This document shows, piece by piece, positions 53,202 through 63,837 of a DNA stretch of 64,000 nt. Position 1 is the first letter of the stretch. The number at the start of each line of letters is the position of its first letter. Under the pieces are notes generated by a model that was not told where the DNA came from, did not search any database, and was given only the letters and a program-made list of their open reading frames with translations. Made by a program: the position numbers and the translations under genes. Location of the stretch: positions 1,550,001 through 1,614,000 of the forward strand of contig JAWHQI010000306.1 of NCBI GenBank assembly GCA_033032865.1, read 5' to 3'. This DNA is from Dactylorhiza incarnata (taxonomy: Eukaryota; Streptophyta; Magnoliopsida; Asparagales; Orchidaceae).

Positions 53202-54959
53202 TCACTTCCGTTGGGTAAGTCTCGCCCTAAAGTGAGGGCTCGTAGAAGGACTCAGACTCCCGAAACGTGACGTCCATAGTAACGAATATCTTTCGGGAAG
53301 CCGAATGGAAGCATTTATATCCTTTCTGGGTAGGCGAATACCCAATAAAGATACACTTGAGGGCACGAGGGTCAAGTTTGGACGTGCGGTGAACATGGAC
53401 AAAACACACCCAAAAATACGAGGAAGGAGATGTGTGGGAGAGACAGAAAAAGCCGCAAGAGTGGATTTGTAACCAAGGACACGAGTCGGCAAGTGGTTAA
53501 TAAGATACGTCGCAGTAAGAACAGCATCCCCCAAAAAATGCTTCGGGAGGTGCATCTTCAGGAGGAGGCATCGAGCAACCTCCAGAAGGTGGCGATTCTT
53601 ACGCTCGGCGACCCCATTCTGAGCTGGGGTGTAGACATAAGATGTCTGATGTATAATGCCCTGATCACTAAGATAACGCTCAAAGGAAGAGTCAACGTAC
53701 TCACGACCATTATCACTGCGCAAAACTTTAATGACATCATTGAATTGAGTGGCCACCATCTTATGAAAACGTTGAAATAAGGGAAAGACATCATTCTTGT
53801 TTTTCATTAAGTAGACCCACGTACAACGAGAAAAACAATCGATAAACGTAACAAACCAGTAAAAACCTGAAATAGAGGCAACAAGGCAAGGACCCCAAAC
53901 ATCAGTATGAACCACAACAAAAGGAGAAGAACTAGGAGTGGACACATGATTAAGAGAAGCACGATGATGTTTACCAAGAGCACACACATCACATTTAAAA
54001 GTATTCAAAGATACATTTGACATATTCGGAAATAAAAGATGCATAGTAGATAAAGAAGGATGGCCCAGGCGGCAGTGCCAGGAGTCCACAGAGATCTGAG
54101 CAGCAGATAGAGCCTTCGGAGGTGAAGCAGAACTAGAAGGGTCGAATAGGTAGAGGCCATCCCACAGGCTACCAGAGCTAATCACCGTCCTCGTCTTCAG
54201 GTCCTGAAAGACACCGGAGGATGGAAAAAAGGTTACAGAGTAATTCATGGAATTAGTAAGGTGATTAATAAAAAGCAGGTTGCGGGTAAACTTAGGAACA
54301 TGAAGCACCGAAGAGAGGGTGAGGGAGGAGCAAGGAATGGACCCTTTCCCGGAAATGGGAGACAAGGAATCATCAACAATGCTCACTTTGTCCCTGCCAG
54401 ACAAAGGGATATAAGATACAAAACCTGTAGCCGAGCCAGTCATATGGTCTGTGGCGCCAGAATCAATTATCCACTGGGTGGGAGAGAAAGCGGAGGCAGA
54501 GTGAGCACCTGGAGTCCCCTGGTGGGCATATGAAGAGCTAGCAGACTCAGATGAGTGGCCAAGCATGAAGCGACAGAAGGCTTGAATCTCCTCAGTAGAA
54601 AGGGCAGAAGGAACCGCAGGGGCATCAGATCCTTCATAAGAAGCAGGATCATCAACATCATCAGAGAGATGAGCCGAGCGAGACGGAGTAGACCGACCCA
54701 GAGTGCGACCAAATCCACAGCCACCACGAGGGGCTGGTCCACCACGAGGAGGAGGAAAGCCATGAAGCTTGAAGCAAGTGTCCCGAGTATGACGTGCTTT
54801 CCCACAATAATCGCACGTCAAATGGTCCTTGTCCATAGGTTTAGACCTTGTGTCCCAGATAGAGCGACCAGCATGATTGAACCGAGCAGCAAGAGCAGAG
54901 CCCTCAACAACAGTATCTGGTAAACGAATCTGTCGGCGATCATATTCTTGTTGAACCAA
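53202..54959 (-). CDS. Copia-3 gag end, protease and integrase
   Basis: Continues the gag frame of 55628. Zinc knuckle CDYCGKARHTRDTC, protease IDSGATDHMTG, HHCC (WHCRLGHPSLSTM...CDVCALGKH), integrase core with D (HTDVWGPC), D (LRSDNGREY), E (NGVAERKNRH). Around 53400 a frameshift moves the integrase C-terminus (LDPRALKCIFIGYSPTQKGY) to another frame; the last 60 codons here are out of frame. Confidence 0.93.
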   Translation of the reverse strand: MVQQEYDRRQIRLPDTVVEGSALAARFNHAGRSIWDTRSKPMDKDHLTCDYCGKARHTRDTCFKLHGFPPPRGGPAPRGGCGFGRTLGRSTPSRSAHLSDDVDDPASYEGSDAPAVPSALSTEEIQAFCRFMLGHSSESASSSYAHQGTPGAHSASAFSPTQWIIDSGATDHMTGSATGFVSYIPLSGRDKVSIVDDSLSPISGKGSIPCSSLTLSSVLHVPKFTRNLLFINHLTNSMNYSVTFFPSSGVFQDLKTRTVISSGSLWDGLYLFDPSSSASPPKALSAAQISVDSWHCRLGHPSLSTMHLLFPNMSNVSLNTFKCDVCALGKHHRASLNHVSTPSSSPFVVVHTDVWGPCLVASISGFYWFVTFIDCFSRCTWVYLMKNKNDVFPLFQRFHKMVATQFNDVIKVLRSDNGREYVDSSFERYLSDQGIIHQTSYVYTPAQNGVAERKNRHLLEVARCLLLKMHLPKHFLGDAVLTATYLINHLPTRVLGYKSTLAAFSVSPTHLLPRIFGCVLSMFTARPNLTLVPSSVSLLGIRLPRKDINASIRLPERYSLLWTSRFGSLSPSTSPHFRARLTQRK

Positions 54960-55073
54960 GTTGTATACCCCAGGTAAGGAAGGCAGAGGAGAACGACCAA
55001 GAATCTGAACACTGATGGGATCGAGGTCACGATGGAAACCATGAAGAAACTCGAAGATCCGATTGCGTTCCTC

Positions 55074-55628
55074 TCAGGCATGGACCAACACTTCATCCTC
55101 AGGGGACACAAGAGTAAGCGCGTCGAAGTGGTCATACTCCTGGTAAAGCTGGGTAAACTCCAGGTAATAAGCAGCAGGAGGTCGATCCCCTTGGCGTAAA
55201 AGGAAGATCCATCGCCGCAATTGGAAGATCTGAGCGGCATTCCCACGACAGGAGTAGGTAATCTCGGCTCGTTTCCAAATGTCGGCCGCCGTATCCAGAA
55301 ATAGATAATTGTGGGCAATAAACTCCAGCATAGAATTGGTCAGCCAAGACATCACCAAGGAGTTCTCAGATTCCCATTGGGGCCAATCCGGAGAGGTAGC
55401 AGTGGGAGCCCTAGTAGTGCCATTGATGTAGCCAAATAGACGGCGACTCTTGAGGGCCAGAGTAACGGAGCGAGCCCAGGGAAGATAATTAGTGTCATCC
55501 AACTTAATAGTAGTAATCTGAGGAGTCCCGTGATCATGGTTGGCTCGAAGAGATCCAGTAGATGGCAGAGGATCATGAGGGGCACTCCCACCGGAGGAGA
55601 CATCCGGATTCTCACAACTTCCTAACAT
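55074..55628 (-). CDS. Copia-3 gag, N-terminal part
   Basis: Start set at ATG 55628 (MLGSCENPDVSSGG); the frame is open from 55682. IKLDDTNYLPWARSVTLALKS is the usual gag entry motif and later text is UBN2-type capsid. TGA at 55074-55076 interrupts the frame, which then continues to 54959 and beyond; CGA to TGA is likely. Confidence 0.9.
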   Translation of the reverse strand: MLGSCENPDVSSGGSAPHDPLPSTGSLRANHDHGTPQITTIKLDDTNYLPWARSVTLALKSRRLFGYINGTTRAPTATSPDWPQWESENSLVMSWLTNSMLEFIAHNYLFLDTAADIWKRAEITYSCRGNAAQIFQLRRWIFLLRQGDRPPAAYYLEFTQLYQEYDHFDALTLVSPEDEVLVHA

Positions 55629-55682
55629 AGCAAGCGAGGGAAAAAAACACAAATCCGGTTGTCTAGAGACGAGAAATCTCAC

Positions 55683-56217
55683 TCATAGAAAGAGGAGATG
55701 CGTCGGGGGGACGCAATACGCAATAAGAGACAGATACATTCCCACAAGAAGGGAGAACGGGCCCCGGAAGAGCAATCACGGACTCAAGCCTGCATAGATC
55801 CGGCACCAAGAAAAGGCTCAAACAGCCATGCGAATAGGACTGTGCCGACGGGGGCTGGAGGAAGGCGACGGGGCTGGAGGAAGGCGACGAGACCGGTGTT
55901 GAAGCTGGCCGACTAGGTCTGGCTGACTAGGTCTGGCCGACTAGGTCTGGCTGGCTAGAGGAAGGCGACGGGATGGAGACGCGGAATACGCTGACGCTGG
56001 ATGCCTAACGCTGATGCTGGAAGGCGACGGGACGCTAGATGCACTCGACGACGAAGCCGGATCGGGTCTTGGAAGATGGCGACGGGACGCTGGATGCGCT
56101 CGACGACGGGAGAGATGCGGGATCTGGATGCTGGTGGAGGATGCGCTGTCGGGAGAAACTAGACGCGCACGCCAACGCGGAAAGGAGAATGCAGACGGGA
56201 GGATTAGGTCAAACCTA
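55683..56217 (-). other. Copia-3 leader
   Basis: Untranslated region between PBS and gag. Contains short repeats of GACTAGGTCTGGC and GGAAGGCGACGG on the plus strand. No gene supported. Confidence 0.7.
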
Positions 56218-56229
56218 GCTCTGATACCA
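56218..56229 (-). other. Primer-binding site of copia-3
   Basis: Minus strand TGGTATCAGAGC, directly adjacent to the LTR end; tRNA-iMet type. Confidence 0.94.
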
Positions 56230-56344
56230 TGTTTGAGAAGCTCAAAACAAAATTAGATTTGAGTAAAGAGACACTCTCCTATATATAGGAGAGAGATACA
56301 AGACTAAATAATAAAGCAACATAAAAACTCCTATAATTCCAACA
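56230..56344 (-). repeat. 5' LTR of copia-3
   Basis: 115 bp; differs from 51239-51353 at a handful of positions. TAAAG follows at 56345-56349. Confidence 0.94.
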
Positions 56345-56518
56345 TAAAGATATATAAGGAAGCTATGTGTTAATGACTTAGAGCTCCTCAAAATATTAGG
56401 AGAAGGCATTTGTAAATACTAGTCAAAAGGAATCCTTGAAGACAGACAAAACTAAGGAAAAGAATTCTTAAAGGAAGCTCTGCAGTCTACGATCGTTGAC
56501 CGACATTCGTTGATCGGT
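56345..56518 (+). repeat. Copia-2 3' LTR, second piece
   Basis: Begins with the TAAAG duplicate, then AT-rich LTR text reaching TACGATCGTTGACC and CGTTGATCGG palindromes before being cut by the gypsy LTR at 56519. Confidence 0.68.
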
Positions 56519-56679
56519 TGATGGGGATCGACCGCATGATCGTGTTCGATGGAGGAGACCGGGTCACCACTCGGCGGGACCCATTTTTGCATATTTGTCG
56601 GAGATGCATTGATCGGATCGATGATCCGAGACCGCGAGCGCGTCCAGAGCGTCGTTGTACATTTTATATATATTTTATG

Positions 56680-57119
56680 TGTTGGGTCCAACGTTCTTTC
56701 ACTTGACCTGTGACGTTTTACTATTTCCTTAAGGGAAAAAGTAGCGCCTTTTCCACAAGTCTGGGCTTTTGGAACAGTTGGGTAAGTGTTTTATCCTACA
56801 AGTGGTATCGGAGGGAGGTTACGAGTTTGAGGGGGGGGGGGGGGCGCTAATAAATCCCGAAATTGCTCTCTACCTGTGTGGGTCCGGCGGGTCACGCGGC
56901 CGCAACCATGTGGCAACCCCACCTCTGAGCCATGTGGTGCGCCACCTCTGAGCCATGTGGGGCCCATCTCTGAGCTGGCGGGTCGTGTTGGACGCTGGGG
57001 GCGGGGATTGTTGGGTCCAGCGTTCCTTCACTTGACCCGTGGCGCTTTGCTACTTCCTTAAGGGAAAGAAGCAGCGCCCTTTCCACAAGTCCGGGTTTTT
57101 GGAACAGTTGGATCCTACA
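56680..57119 (+). mobile_element. TRIM (miniature LTR retrotransposon), 440 bp
   Basis: LTRs 56680-56800 (121 bp) and 57009-57119 (111 bp), both TGTTGGGTCCA...GATCCTACA-like. A PBS-like TGGTATCGGAGGG follows the first LTR, a purine tract GGGGGCGGGGAT precedes the second. TSD TTATG at 56675-56679 and 57120-57124. No coding capacity. Absent from the matching position of the other gypsy-3 LTR, proving a later insertion. Confidence 0.92.
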
Positions 57120-57217
57120 TTATGTTATTTTTTTGGGGCTTATATTTAGTGTTTTAGGACACCGGGCGTAACGGACGATCATAGCCTTTCACGCCAGGTG
57201 CCCAACTGCCCTTCTCG

Positions 57218-57227
57218 TTATAAATAG
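57218..57227 (+). promoter_or_regulatory. TATA box in gypsy-3 5' LTR
   Basis: TTATAAATAG, conserved at 61531-61540 in the 3' LTR. Confidence 0.7.
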
Positions 57228-58400
57228 GGGTGGGTGTTCTCATTTTCGGGCATTGTTGAATTTGTGAGCGAATCCAGATCCGGCAATCATTCGTGGTGCG
57301 ACGCCGCGAGCCCCGGGGTGCGAAGCCTCGGCTAATTTCAGATTTTCCTTTTCATTTTTCGGTTTCTTTCACTGTTATCATGTTGTACCCGTGATGTATC
57401 CCACGTTCCCCTTCCCTCTGAAGGAGAAAACCGCCGAACTTCTACTGTTCAACTACTTCTCCCTCGACGAAAGAGAATAAACTCGTCACTCCCCTCCTGT
57501 TCATCTCCTTTCCTAGCGACGGAAGGGATGAAGCCTCTTGTACCGATGCATGCTTCATTCTCACCATTAATGGACACATTCCCTTCCTCCTAACTGATCG
57601 TGAGCCACCAGTTTCAGCCCGAGAAACCTCTTTCCTCCCCGTCGGAAGGATCAAAACCTCCAATCGCAAGCCACAAACTTCCACTTCAACGCCAGGTTGT
57701 GAAACCTTGCCGCTGTCGGTGTGTGCAACACAGAGATCGGTACCCCCTCCTGTTTCTTTGTCACAAACATGTCCAGATCCCTTTCTTTCATTCCTCCACC
57801 CAAGTTTTCTTCTCCCGCCACCAACCCTAGTCGTCTCCCCCCCTAACTTCCAGCCAAGCCGAAATTATATTTGCTCTTCCCGTAATTCCTGCCGCAAGCT
57901 TTCTACTATCTCTGTTGTAACCTTCCAGTTAAGTCTTCCCTGCCAGTAGAAACTCCCACATTCCAACACATCAGCCCATTCTGTGGTCGCTTCCCAACCC
58001 GCAGATATTCGCCGCATTCCGCCTCCGCCGGATCTCTTTGCTATGTGAATAATTGTACTGTGTTTATTTTTGTTTGCATTAAATATTTGGAAAATATTTC
58101 ATATTTTTAGTGAAGATCCAATCTTGATTTCGCATTGTTTCATTTTCATAATATTCTATATAATTTATTTGCAAAATTTGTAGTTGAAAGCCTCGGCTTA
58201 CGCGCGCGAGAATTATTTGTGAACCACTGTGTTGATTTGCCAGCCGCTTAAACTTATTGCTAACGTTTAATTTCGGATTAATTGAAAACTTGCATGCATC
58301 ATTTAGATTGGGCTTGATCGCATTCATTGCGCACATTCACGTAGGTTTGCATTAGCATGTCGACACAACCTTTTTCACATAGGCCCGTCCTGCGTTAGTT

Positions 58401-58414
58401 TGGTATCAGAGCCC
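58401..58414 (+). other. Primer-binding site of gypsy-3
   Basis: TGGTATCAGAGCCC three bases after the LTR end; tRNA-iMet type. Confidence 0.9.
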
Positions 58415-58639
58415 AGGTTAGGGCTTACTTTAAAATACGCGGGACTACATGTTATGCCACCCATAGTCTTATCATAGTGGTCGTTACTACATTGATCCTC
58501 TATTTGAGGAACCACCATCCGTCTGCGCTCTTTCCCATAGAGGTCAAAGAGATCATCACATTATTATGATGATTACTGTCGTCCCTATCCCCGCACGTGA
58601 GCGGATCGTGTTGATCCTTCAACACGACTTGATTATCGT

Positions 58640-59200
58640 ATGGATGATTATTATGAGGATCATCGTTTTGAGAGAGATCTCGAGTGTCAGTTTCGTATTG
58701 CTGCCCCATCTTTTGACGGGTCTTCGAGTTCTGAGTCCTTTAGTTATTGGCTAGGGGACATGGAATATTACCTCAGTCCTTTTAGTTATTCGATGAGCGT
58801 CGCATAAAATTTGCGAAACTTAGATTGCTAGGTCATGCGAGGGAATATTGGCTTAGCATTGAGAGGACCCATGAGCGAGAACGTCTTCACCGCATCACTA
58901 GTTGGGTGGAGATGAAGCATATTTTATGTCAGAGATATTTACCTACTTCCTATCGAAGTTTCCTACTCCAACATTTATTCCCCCTTCAGCAAGAATCCAC
59001 TTCTGTCACTGAGTATAAGGATCATTTTGATGAATTAGGAGTGAAGAGCGATATTCGAAAGGAGCCAGCTATAACTGCTTCCTGATTTTGGTCTGGGCTT
59101 AGATCCGAGATATGTGCTAAGTTGACTTATCACTACTCTGAGTCTCTCTAGCAGACATTCCAGCTCGCGCTTCAATATGAACAGTTTTTGAAATCCACTA
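58640..59200 (+). pseudogene. Gypsy-3 gag
   Basis: APSFDGSSSSESFSYWLGDM then, after a frameshift near 58795, HAREYWLSIERTHERERLHR, WVEMKHILCQRYLPTSYR and STSVTEYKDHFDELGV: Retrotrans_gag. Broken again near 59083; FWSGLRSEICAKL continues in another frame. The knuckle was not found. Confidence 0.75.
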
Positions 59201-60124
59201 GAGGCCACCTTGACCTCTCCGGTATGAGTCCCTTCCATTATGAGGCCACCGCTTTGGTTACTCTTGACCCGTCAGACACGATAAAAATAGTGCCCAAGAC
59301 TGATTTATCTCATCCCAGTGAGATACTAAGTCCGATGAATGATTCATCCTTTGATTTTTGACTCATCCCCTAGGACCCCTACTGAGAGCGAGCTTGAGCG
59401 ACTTAGTGAACCTATCGTGGTGTGTTCTTTCCCTACCCTTGCTATGATCATTGACTCGCCCTTGCATGCATGTTCACCTGAACCTCCCTATATTGTCGTG
59501 GCGAGTCATATCCCGGGTGAGGGTCGAGAGCATAGTTTCGACTTTGTAGTAGCTGTCTCTTCCCATCTTGAGGATGAGGACATTACTATTATCGATGACA
59601 TGCATCTCAAGGATCATCCAGCTATGAATAAACTCTTTGATGAACCCCCGTTGAGACTTTTGGAGAGCCACTTGAGGAGTTCTTTCTTTTTGGAGACGTT
59701 CAGTTGACCTCATTGATACATTCTTGTGTCCTTGTCCCACACGTCCCTTTAGATCATCATATTCACGATGAATTTACATACGTACCTCCTAGTGAGCCCT
59801 CTGATGCGTCACATTCACTTAGCAGACATGTGACATTTGATGCGCTTCATTTGCATCATCATTGGGATGAGTACGCCATATACTTTTGGAACCTGCGTTA
59901 GTACTCGTCGCATTTGCGACGTATATTATTATACTCCTCCCGGTGAACCCCCATGAGCCATATGTTGGACCACTACTCATCTGTGATGTATCTATCATTT
60001 GTAGGACAGTCGAGTTTGAGGGTACACTCAATGACTCGTTGATCTTATGTCTTACTACCCGCACTTGTAGAAACAGTTTGCACACTACATTGACACATCT
60101 TATTACTATGTCTATGATGTTCAT
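59201..60124 (+). other. Decayed internal gypsy-3 DNA
   Basis: Frame 59339-59707 (122 codons) and others show no recognisable domain. May be degenerate gag linker or unrelated filler replacing pol. Confidence 0.4.
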
Positions 60125-60819
60125 TTGAGTGTTCATCGCGCCTGCGTCGAATTCTTTTATACCTCACCTTCTGAGCCTCCTGATCATGTACCAATTTTAA
60201 GAGTTTCTTATAGTACCCAAAACCCCCGGTTTACTTAGTTGGTCGTGTTAGTAGTTCATCTTTTGCATTTGTTGTCTGTTCATTTACATTTAGTACATGG
60301 TTCATTTGTGTTGCATGATATATATATGTTGTGTATTTTGCATTATTTGCATGAAATACATAAATTAATCCGGAAGAAGACTACTAACAATAATGAATTA
60401 GATAAGATATGGGCAGATATGCACAGACGTGAGCAACATTTTTGGGTGTGCGAGCATGCCATGGTCGGACTTTGAGTGTTCATCGCGCCCGCGACGAATT
60501 CTTTTATACCTCACATTCTGAGCCTCCTGATCATGTACCAATTTTAGGAGTTTCTTATAGTACCTAAAACCCCTGGTTTACTTAGTTGGTCGTGTTAGTA
60601 GTTCATCTTTTGCATTTGTTGTCTGTTCACTTACATTTAGTACATGGTTCATCTGTGTTGCCTGATATACATATGTTGTGTGTTTTGCATTATTTGCATG
60701 AAATACATAAATTAATCCGGAAGGAGACTACTAACAATATTGAATTATATAAGATATGGACAGATATGCACAGACGTGAGCCACATTTTTGGGTGTGCGA
60801 GCATGCCATGGTCAGACTT
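60125..60819 (+). repeat. ~347-bp tandem duplication in gypsy-3
   Basis: TTTGAGTGTTCATCGCGCC begins at about 60125 and again at about 60471. The two units are nearly the same up to GCGAGCATGCCATGGTC. The second leads into the integrase end. Confidence 0.9.
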
Positions 60820-61170
60820 TGCAATGAGGGACTCCTAAAAAGAGTCGCTACTAAACTACAACTTAAGCGAATGAGTCCTTATAGGGTTATAAAAAAAGTT
60901 GGGGCAAATGCCTACGAGATCGATTTCCCTGCAAATATGGGTATTTATCCCGTATTTAATATGAAAGATTTGACACATTACTTTGAGCCTCTCGAGCACA
61001 GGGACCCATACCTTGAGCCTCTTAAGCCACCCTCCCAGTTTCAGCTTGACACTTCTCCTAAGCACCTTGGAAAGCAATATTGGTATTGTGATGGACGAGC
61101 GCACCACCACTACACATGGTCATTCTTGCCATTACTTGGTGCACTGGATTGGACGTCCCACTTTTGTTGA
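60755..61170 (+). pseudogene. Gypsy-3 integrase C-terminal remnant
   Basis: RVATKLQLKRMSPYRVIKKV and ANAYEIDFPANMGIYPVFNM are the C-terminal domain typical of plant gypsy integrases. The upstream core is deleted. The tail reaching 61225 may be a decayed chromodomain-like part; not certain. Confidence 0.7.
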
Positions 61171-61262
61171 TACTTGGATACCGACGATGGAGCTTGATAG
61201 ACTTACCCCCAATCTTCGACTATAGCGTCAGTCATCTTCATTCCTCGGAGATGAATGTTTTT

Positions 61263-61276
61263 CAGTCAGGGGGAAT
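61263..61276 (+). other. Polypurine tract of gypsy-3
   Basis: CAGTCAGGGGGAAT immediately before the 3' LTR start TGATGGGG. Confidence 0.75.
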
Positions 61277-62700
61277 TGATGGGGATCGGCCGCATGATCG
61301 TGTTCGATTGAGGAGATCGGGCCACCACTTGGCGGGACTCATTTTTGCATATTTGTCAGAGATGCATTGATCGGATCGATGATCCGTGATCGCGAGTGCG
61401 TCTGGAGCGTCGTTTTACATTTTATATGTATATTATATTATTTTGTTGGGCTTGTATTTAGTGTTTCAGGACACCGGGCGTACCGGATGATCATAGTCGT
61501 TCACGCCGGGTGCCCAACCGCCCCTCTCATTATAAATAGGGGCGAGTGTTCTCATTTTCGAGCATTGTTGAATTTTTGAGCGAATCCAGATCCGACAATC
61601 ATTCGTGGTGCGCCGCCGCGAGCCCCGTGGTGCAAAGCCTCGGCTAATTTCAGTTTTTCCTTTTCAATTTTTGGTTTCTTTCACTGTTATCATGTTATTC
61701 CCGTGCTGTATCCCATGTTCCCCTTCTGAAGGAGAAAACCGCCTAACTTCTACTGTTCAACTACTTCTCCCTCGACGGAAGAGAACAAACCCGCCACTCC
61801 CCTCCTATTCATCTCCTTTCTCAGTAACAGAAGGGACGAAGCCTCTTGTACCGATGTACGCTTCATTCTCACCATTGATAGACACATTCCCTTCCTCCCG
61901 ACTGATCGCAAGCCACTAGTTTCAGCCCGAGAAACCTCTTTCCTCCCCGTTGGAAGGATTGAAAGCTCTGATCGCAAGCCACGAACTTCCACATCAACGC
62001 CTGGTTGTGAAACCTTGCCGCTGCCGGTGTGTACAACACAGAGATCGGTACCCCCTCATGTTTCTTTGTCGCAAACATGTCCAGATCCCTTTCCTTCATT
62101 CCTCCACCCAAGTTTTCTTCTCCTACCACCAGCTCTAGTTCTCTCCTCCCCTAACTTCCAGCCGAAAATATATTTACTCTTCCCATAATTCCTGCCGCAA
62201 GCTTTCTACTATCTCTGTTGTAACCTTCCAGTTAAGTCTTCCTTGTTAACAGAAACTCCCACATTCCAACACCTCAACCCGTAGATATTCGCCGCATTCC
62301 GCCTCCGCCGGATCTCTTTGCTATGTGAGTAATTGTACTGTGTTTATTTTTGTTTGCATAAAATATTTGGAGAATATTTCATATTTTCAGCGAAGATCCA
62401 GTGTTGATTGCACATTGTTTCATTTTCATAATATTCTATAAATTTATTTGCAAAATTTGTAGTTGAATGCACCACTTGTGAAAAGAACGTGATTGTTTGC
62501 TTACGCGCGCAAAAATTATTGTGAACACTGAGTTGATTTGCTAGCCGCTTATAAACTTATTGCTAACATTTAATTCCGGATTAATTGAAAACTTACATGC
62601 ATCATTTAGATTGGGCTTGATCACATTTATTCCGCACATTCACGTAGGTTTGCATTAGCGTGTCGGCACAGCCCTTTTCACATAGGCCTGTCCTGCGTCA
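61277..62700 (+). repeat. 3' LTR of gypsy-3
   Basis: 1424 bp without TRIM; ends GTCCTGCGTCA. TATA at 61531-61540. Confidence 0.86.
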
Positions 62701-63075
62701 CCAGTGATCGAATCGCTCAACGATCCTTGATCTCAAGGATAGCTCAACGATTAACGATCGTTGCCCGCCGACCGTTGTTCGGCGACCAGGAAACTCACAG
62801 ATCTCGGTCTGAAGAAGCAAGCTCAACGATCAGCGATCGTTGACCGCCGACCGTTGATCGCCGACCGTCTCTCTCAACTCCTGAAGATCGGCAACTCAAC
62901 GATCAACGATCGTTGACCGACGACCGCAAGCATCGCTCGGCGATCGTCGATCGTCGATCGGTGACCCCAGACCAAATTGAAGGCCGATCACAGTTTGTTG
63001 ACCATCTACCTCTCCTTGGAAGAATTCCCCTCGGTGATCGTTGACCGACCCAATCTACGATCGTTGACCAAAGTT
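62701..63075 (+). repeat. TCAACGATCGTTGA palindrome array in copia-2 U3
   Basis: Roughly a dozen motifs such as CTCAACGATCAGCGATCGTTGACC, read in parts, and CGATCGTCGATCGTCGATCG. CGATCG or GTTGACC occurs about every 20-30 bp. Same motif family at 41050-41330, 45060-45620 and 56480-56518. Confidence 0.88.
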
Positions 63076-63198
63076 AAAGTTTCTGTCAAGCCAAAATAGA
63101 GTCGTTTCTGCTTCAAGAATGGAAGACGTCAGTCCTTGTTGCCGCTAATACGCGCCTTTCATATTGAAACTTTTGCAGAAAATGGAAAGAAAAGGGGA

Positions 63199-63207
63199 TA
63201 TATATAA
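63199..63207 (+). promoter_or_regulatory. TATA-like box of copia-2 LTR
   Basis: TATATATAA about 120 bp downstream of the palindrome array. Confidence 0.5.
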
Positions 63208-63837
63208 TCTCTTTTTTAATTAGATGCCTTAGCTCTCACACAACTCAGCTCTAGCCAAGAAGCAGAAAGCTCGTAGCCTAGAAACGAAAAAGCTCACGCA
63301 GTCTATCTCCCTCCTCATTATACCTTTCTGTAAACTGAGTCTTCTTCTTTTGAGATTCAGCTAGTCTCTCTTCTCTAAAAACAACTCTGCCTGTGCTACA
63401 ACATTCGATTTCAAACATTCTCACTGTAAAGGGTTATCAGACTCTCCCTTCAAAAGAATTGCTTGGGTTCGTGGATCTCCAGTGAAAAAGATCCTACTTA
63501 GGTTCTTGGATCTCCAGTGGAAAAGATCTTATTGGGTTGGAGTCTCCAGAAGGAAAATACTCGTCGTCTCGGTCGAGAGACAGTGGATGCCCACTCATTG
63601 TGGAAGAGAAAACGTACCCAGTTGATTGGGAAACCTCTATAAAACCCTTTGTATCGTCTGGATGTTCTTTGCTTTTCTGTTTGTTTTTCTTATCTGTCTA
63701 TCTAAACCTAATTGAACTCATTAACTTTAAGGAAGAAATAAAAAAAGATTTCAAAACACCATATAAGTGGGTGTCTTCTCTATTCACCACCCCCTCCCCT
63801 CTAAAGAAGTATTCATATACTTCATTCCGCTCTTTCA

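Larger units (their letters stand above)
51239..56344 (-). mobile_element. Copia element with 115-bp LTRs (copia-3), minus strand
   Basis: Two 115-bp LTRs, perfect TSD TAAAG, PBS, PPT and a gag-pol reading leftwards. One gag stop and about two pol frameshifts. The very short LTRs suggest an Ale/Retrofit-like or similar small-LTR copia lineage; lineage not certain. Confidence 0.94.
56519..58397 (+). repeat. 5' LTR of gypsy-3 (carries a TRIM)
   Basis: TGATGGGGATCG at the start to GTCCTGCGTTA at the end. 1879 bp including the 440-bp TRIM and its 5-bp duplicate; the other LTR is 1424 bp. TATA TTATAAATAG at 57218. The frame at 57600-57830, conserved in both LTRs, is not regarded as a gene. Confidence 0.85.
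56519..62700 (+). mobile_element. RT-less Ty3/gypsy element (gypsy-3)
   Basis: LTRs 56519-58397 and 61277-62700, PBS and PPT in order. Internally only gag and the integrase C-terminus remain in about 2.9 kb; protease, RT, RNase H and the integrase core are missing. Flanks TCGGT and CCAGT differ by two transitions, so the TSD is weak, but both flanks belong to the copia-2 LTR palindrome zone. Confidence 0.82.
39058..63837 (+). mobile_element. Decayed SIRE-like copia element with accessory ORF (copia-2)
   Basis: 5'-truncated. Gag-pol fragments (39058-44796), spacer, accessory ORF (45700-50445), a second integrase fragment (50450-51045), PPT and a 3' LTR starting at 51182. The LTR is split by copia-3 and by a gypsy element and ends near 63837 (TATTCACC...CTCTA...CTTTCA, as in copia-1). 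Numerous stops and frameshifts show it is older than its own inserts. The right side of its target site would be TGCAT. Confidence 0.72.
62701..63837 (+). repeat. Copia-2 3' LTR, last piece
   Basis: Resumes with palindromic U3, TATA-like TATATATAA at 63199, transcribed part, and TATTCACC...CCCCTCTA...CTCTTTCA at the end (63781-63837), the end architecture seen in copia-1. Total LTR length about 1.36 kb over three pieces. Confidence 0.65.

Noticed and set aside
57600..57830. Conserved ORF in the gypsy-3 LTRs
   Set aside because: Conservation simply follows LTR identity; frame is broken or shifted between the two LTRs.
56514..62705. Perfect TSD for gypsy-3
   Set aside because: TCGGT and CCAGT differ at two positions; kept only as a weak match.
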